Shown one piece after another: positions 62,287-64,000 of a DNA stretch of 64,000 nt. The DNA lies in contig CM067315.1 of NCBI GenBank assembly GCA_034231615.1, forward strand, positions 10,625,915 to 10,689,914, written 5' to 3'. Source of the stretch: Meghimatium bilineatum. Its lineage: Eukaryota > Mollusca > Gastropoda > Stylommatophora > Philomycidae. Both the position numbers and the translations under genes were made by a program. Below the pieces are notes generated by a model. That model searched no databases, was not told the origin of the DNA, and saw only the letters and a program-made list of their open reading frames with translations. Numbering within the stretch: position 1 is the stretch's first letter; each line of letters begins with the position of its first letter.

Positions 62287-62345
62287 TGAAAGGTAAACAG
62301 TGTTGCTATTCTTTGCTCCCTCTCAGGCCCGAAACGAACAGGCGG
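62287..62345 (-). mobile_element. SINE family A, head fragment
   Basis: GGTAAACAGTGTTGCTATTC, TTTGCTCCCTCTCAGGCCCG: the first 55 bp or so of the SINE, reverse orientation. Confidence 0.8.
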
Positions 62346-62539
62346 CCTAGAAATTTAACAACGGCTGAAAAGCATTTTCCAATAAAGTTTAGGCCACTAT
62401 GCTTCAGACATTAACAAGAATACAAATCCAATACATGAATGAGTGTTAAATTACACCTCAAATAAAGTGACATTTAATTACAACTCTAGTACACAAATTG
62501 ACATTTAATAATATCTCAAATAAAAATAAAATGTGTGTT

Positions 62540-62790
62540 TACTTACATCATAGCAACATTTTTATGGTTAGAAGGCCAGATTGAGCATTTTTCATGTAGT
62601 ATGGGGCCAGAAAAGTTTTTTTTTTTAATGAATTATATTTATTTAGAGTGCCAAAGTAGTTTTTTTTTTTAAACTTTGGGACCACTACATACACCAGGTA
62701 GCACTTTGTAGTTCAACATGGCGAACCAGAAAATTTTTATTCATGAACCAGATTTAGCCTATGTGCTGTATTTTGCCCACCAATGACTTA
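62540..62790. mobile_element. Possible decayed hAT MITE
   Basis: The end ATTTTGCCCACCAATG and the interior T-runs resemble the hAT MITE at 54157-54450, but no target duplication is visible. Confidence 0.35.
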
Positions 62791-62879
62791 CAATTTCTAT
62801 ACATGAATGTGTTTTTACTTACATCAATACAAAGTGTATTTAATTACATTTTAAATACATGAATGGGTGTAATTCAATA

Positions 62880-63232
62880 CATGACTATATGTTTACATAC
62901 ATCTTCAATACATGACTATATGTTTACTTACATCTACAATACATGACTATATGTTTACCTTACATCTTCAATACATGACTATATGTTTACTTACATCTAC
63001 AATACATAACTATATGTTTACCTTACATCTACAATACATGACTATATGTTTACTTACATCTTCAATACATGACTATATGTTTACTTACATCTACAATACA
63101 TGACTATATGTTTACTTACATCTACAATACATGACTATATGTTTACTTTACATCTACAATACATGACTATATGTTTACTTACATCTTCAATGCATCACTA
63201 TATGTTTACTTACATCTTCAATGCATGACTTG
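62880..63232. repeat. 31-bp minisatellite, about 11 copies
   Basis: Unit ATGACTATATGTTTACTTAC, ATCTACAATAC. ATCTTCAATAC and ATCTACAATAC variants alternate irregularly; some units have an extra T or C (TTACCTTAC). Sequence before it (62790-62880, ATACATGAATGTGTTT) looks like older, diverged units. Confidence 0.95.
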
Positions 63233-63739
63233 CTGAGTGGGAACGAAGCATAAAACATGCCTCCGATGTATGTATATGTCAAACAGACCAAGATATAGGC
63301 TATAACCAGATCTCTCGTCTGAGTAAGGATATACAAATAACATGAATCAGCTCACAAGATAACTGGAATGTGTTGTATCAAACAACTTCATTGATGTCTC
63401 ATTATAGTGCATGCATACTTTTGTAATGATATCTCATTTAACAATACTTTTCCAAATCTCCAATTATTTGTATTCTTTATTGTTCACATTATATATTATT
63501 TGGTTCTACCTTAAGAAACTTTCAGACATCTCCAGAAAACTCTTCCACCCATGACGCCGAAAGGCAACAAAGGGTTTCAGCGAACAGAGATATATATATA
63601 TATATATATAGTGATTTTTTTTTTCTTCTTCTGCGTATACGCAGGTACCCAGCTTGTTTTATTTGGTTCTACCTACAGCAACTTTCAGACATGTCCAAAA
63701 TAAAAATTCAACCATGAAATACTGAAATGGTTATCTCAT

Positions 63740-64000
63740 TTAATTTAGATCAGTTGAGGGTCTCAAGGCCTTGAAGTTCTTCCTCATTCCTCTGTGTCTA
63801 CCTCTATTCTTATCCGTCTTGCAGAGCTTGTGCTCACTCTTAACTCCTTTGCGTTCGATGCGCACTTCTTCAACCAAATCAGTGAGGTCGCCATTGGCAC
63901 CAAGATGGGACCCAGCTATGCCAGCTTGTTTATGGGCCACCTTGGCACCAGGTATGAGAATTCTATTGTGGGCCCTATCAATTGATATTCCCTAGGTATA
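63740..64000 (+). mobile_element. Penelope-like reverse transcriptase, cut by window end
   Basis: EGLKALKFFL, then (after a shift) STSILIRLAELVLTLNSFAFDAHFFNQISEVAIGTKMGPSYASLFMGHLG. The LAELVLTLNxFxF...GVAMGTKMGPSYAxLFxG pattern is diagnostic of Penelope RT. The catalytic motif and the rest lie beyond a stop at 63983 or outside the window. Confidence 0.85.

Overview
The window is animal genomic DNA: AT-rich, with spliced genes and dense in transposon remains. The variety of RNase H-bearing LINEs, RTE and L1-like LINEs, a Penelope-like element, non-tRNA-looking SINEs with GAA tails and long TA tracts suggests an invertebrate, probably a lophotrochozoan and possibly a cephalopod-like mollusc. 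That placement is an inference; no species could be fixed from the sequence.

One host gene is present and almost complete. Sixteen coding exons on the + strand (9804-35313) join in one open frame of 1509 nt (502 residues plus stop). They encode a four-RRM polypyrimidine tract-binding protein (PTBP1/hephaestus family). The exon(s) carrying the start codon were not found and probably lie upstream. Every junction has GT/AG ends and the phases agree throughout. The most interesting point is a 34-nt microexon (24404-24437) that completes RRM3. Its length is not a multiple of three, and skipping it puts a TGA eight codons into the next exon. The 308 nt upstream contain no AG dinucleotide and begin with a branch-point-like motif and a long pyrimidine tract. 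This is the architecture of the vertebrate PTBP1 exon that PTB protein itself represses to limit its own amount, so the negative-feedback exon looks ancient.

Region by region. 1-9.8 kb: a broken LINE at the left edge, SINE and LINE fragments, and a 1.9-kb inverted repeat (5301-7202) with G-rich hairpin repeats. 9.8-35.3 kb: the PTBP gene, its introns filled with SINE families A, B and C and LINE pieces. Intron 15 holds a GC-richer block of unknown nature. 35.3-48.2 kb: intergenic, with LINE fragments, an internally deleted mariner with perfect 30-bp inverted ends, a nested L1-like LINE/SINE, a Penelope GIY-YIG endonuclease fragment and a 47-bp satellite with higher-order structure. 48.4-51 kb: a nearly intact piggyBac element whose empty target can be read from an inverted copy of the same sequence. 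51-64 kb: hAT and pogo-like MITEs with clear target duplications, a tRNA-derived SINE, several LINEs, minisatellites and a Penelope reverse transcriptase at the right edge.

The mobile elements form a system. A LINE 3' end (16783-17024) and SINE families A and B share a terminal AACGCAGAAGAAG-like tail, and individual copies have 8-13-bp target-site duplications. This fits SINEs mobilised by the LINE machinery.
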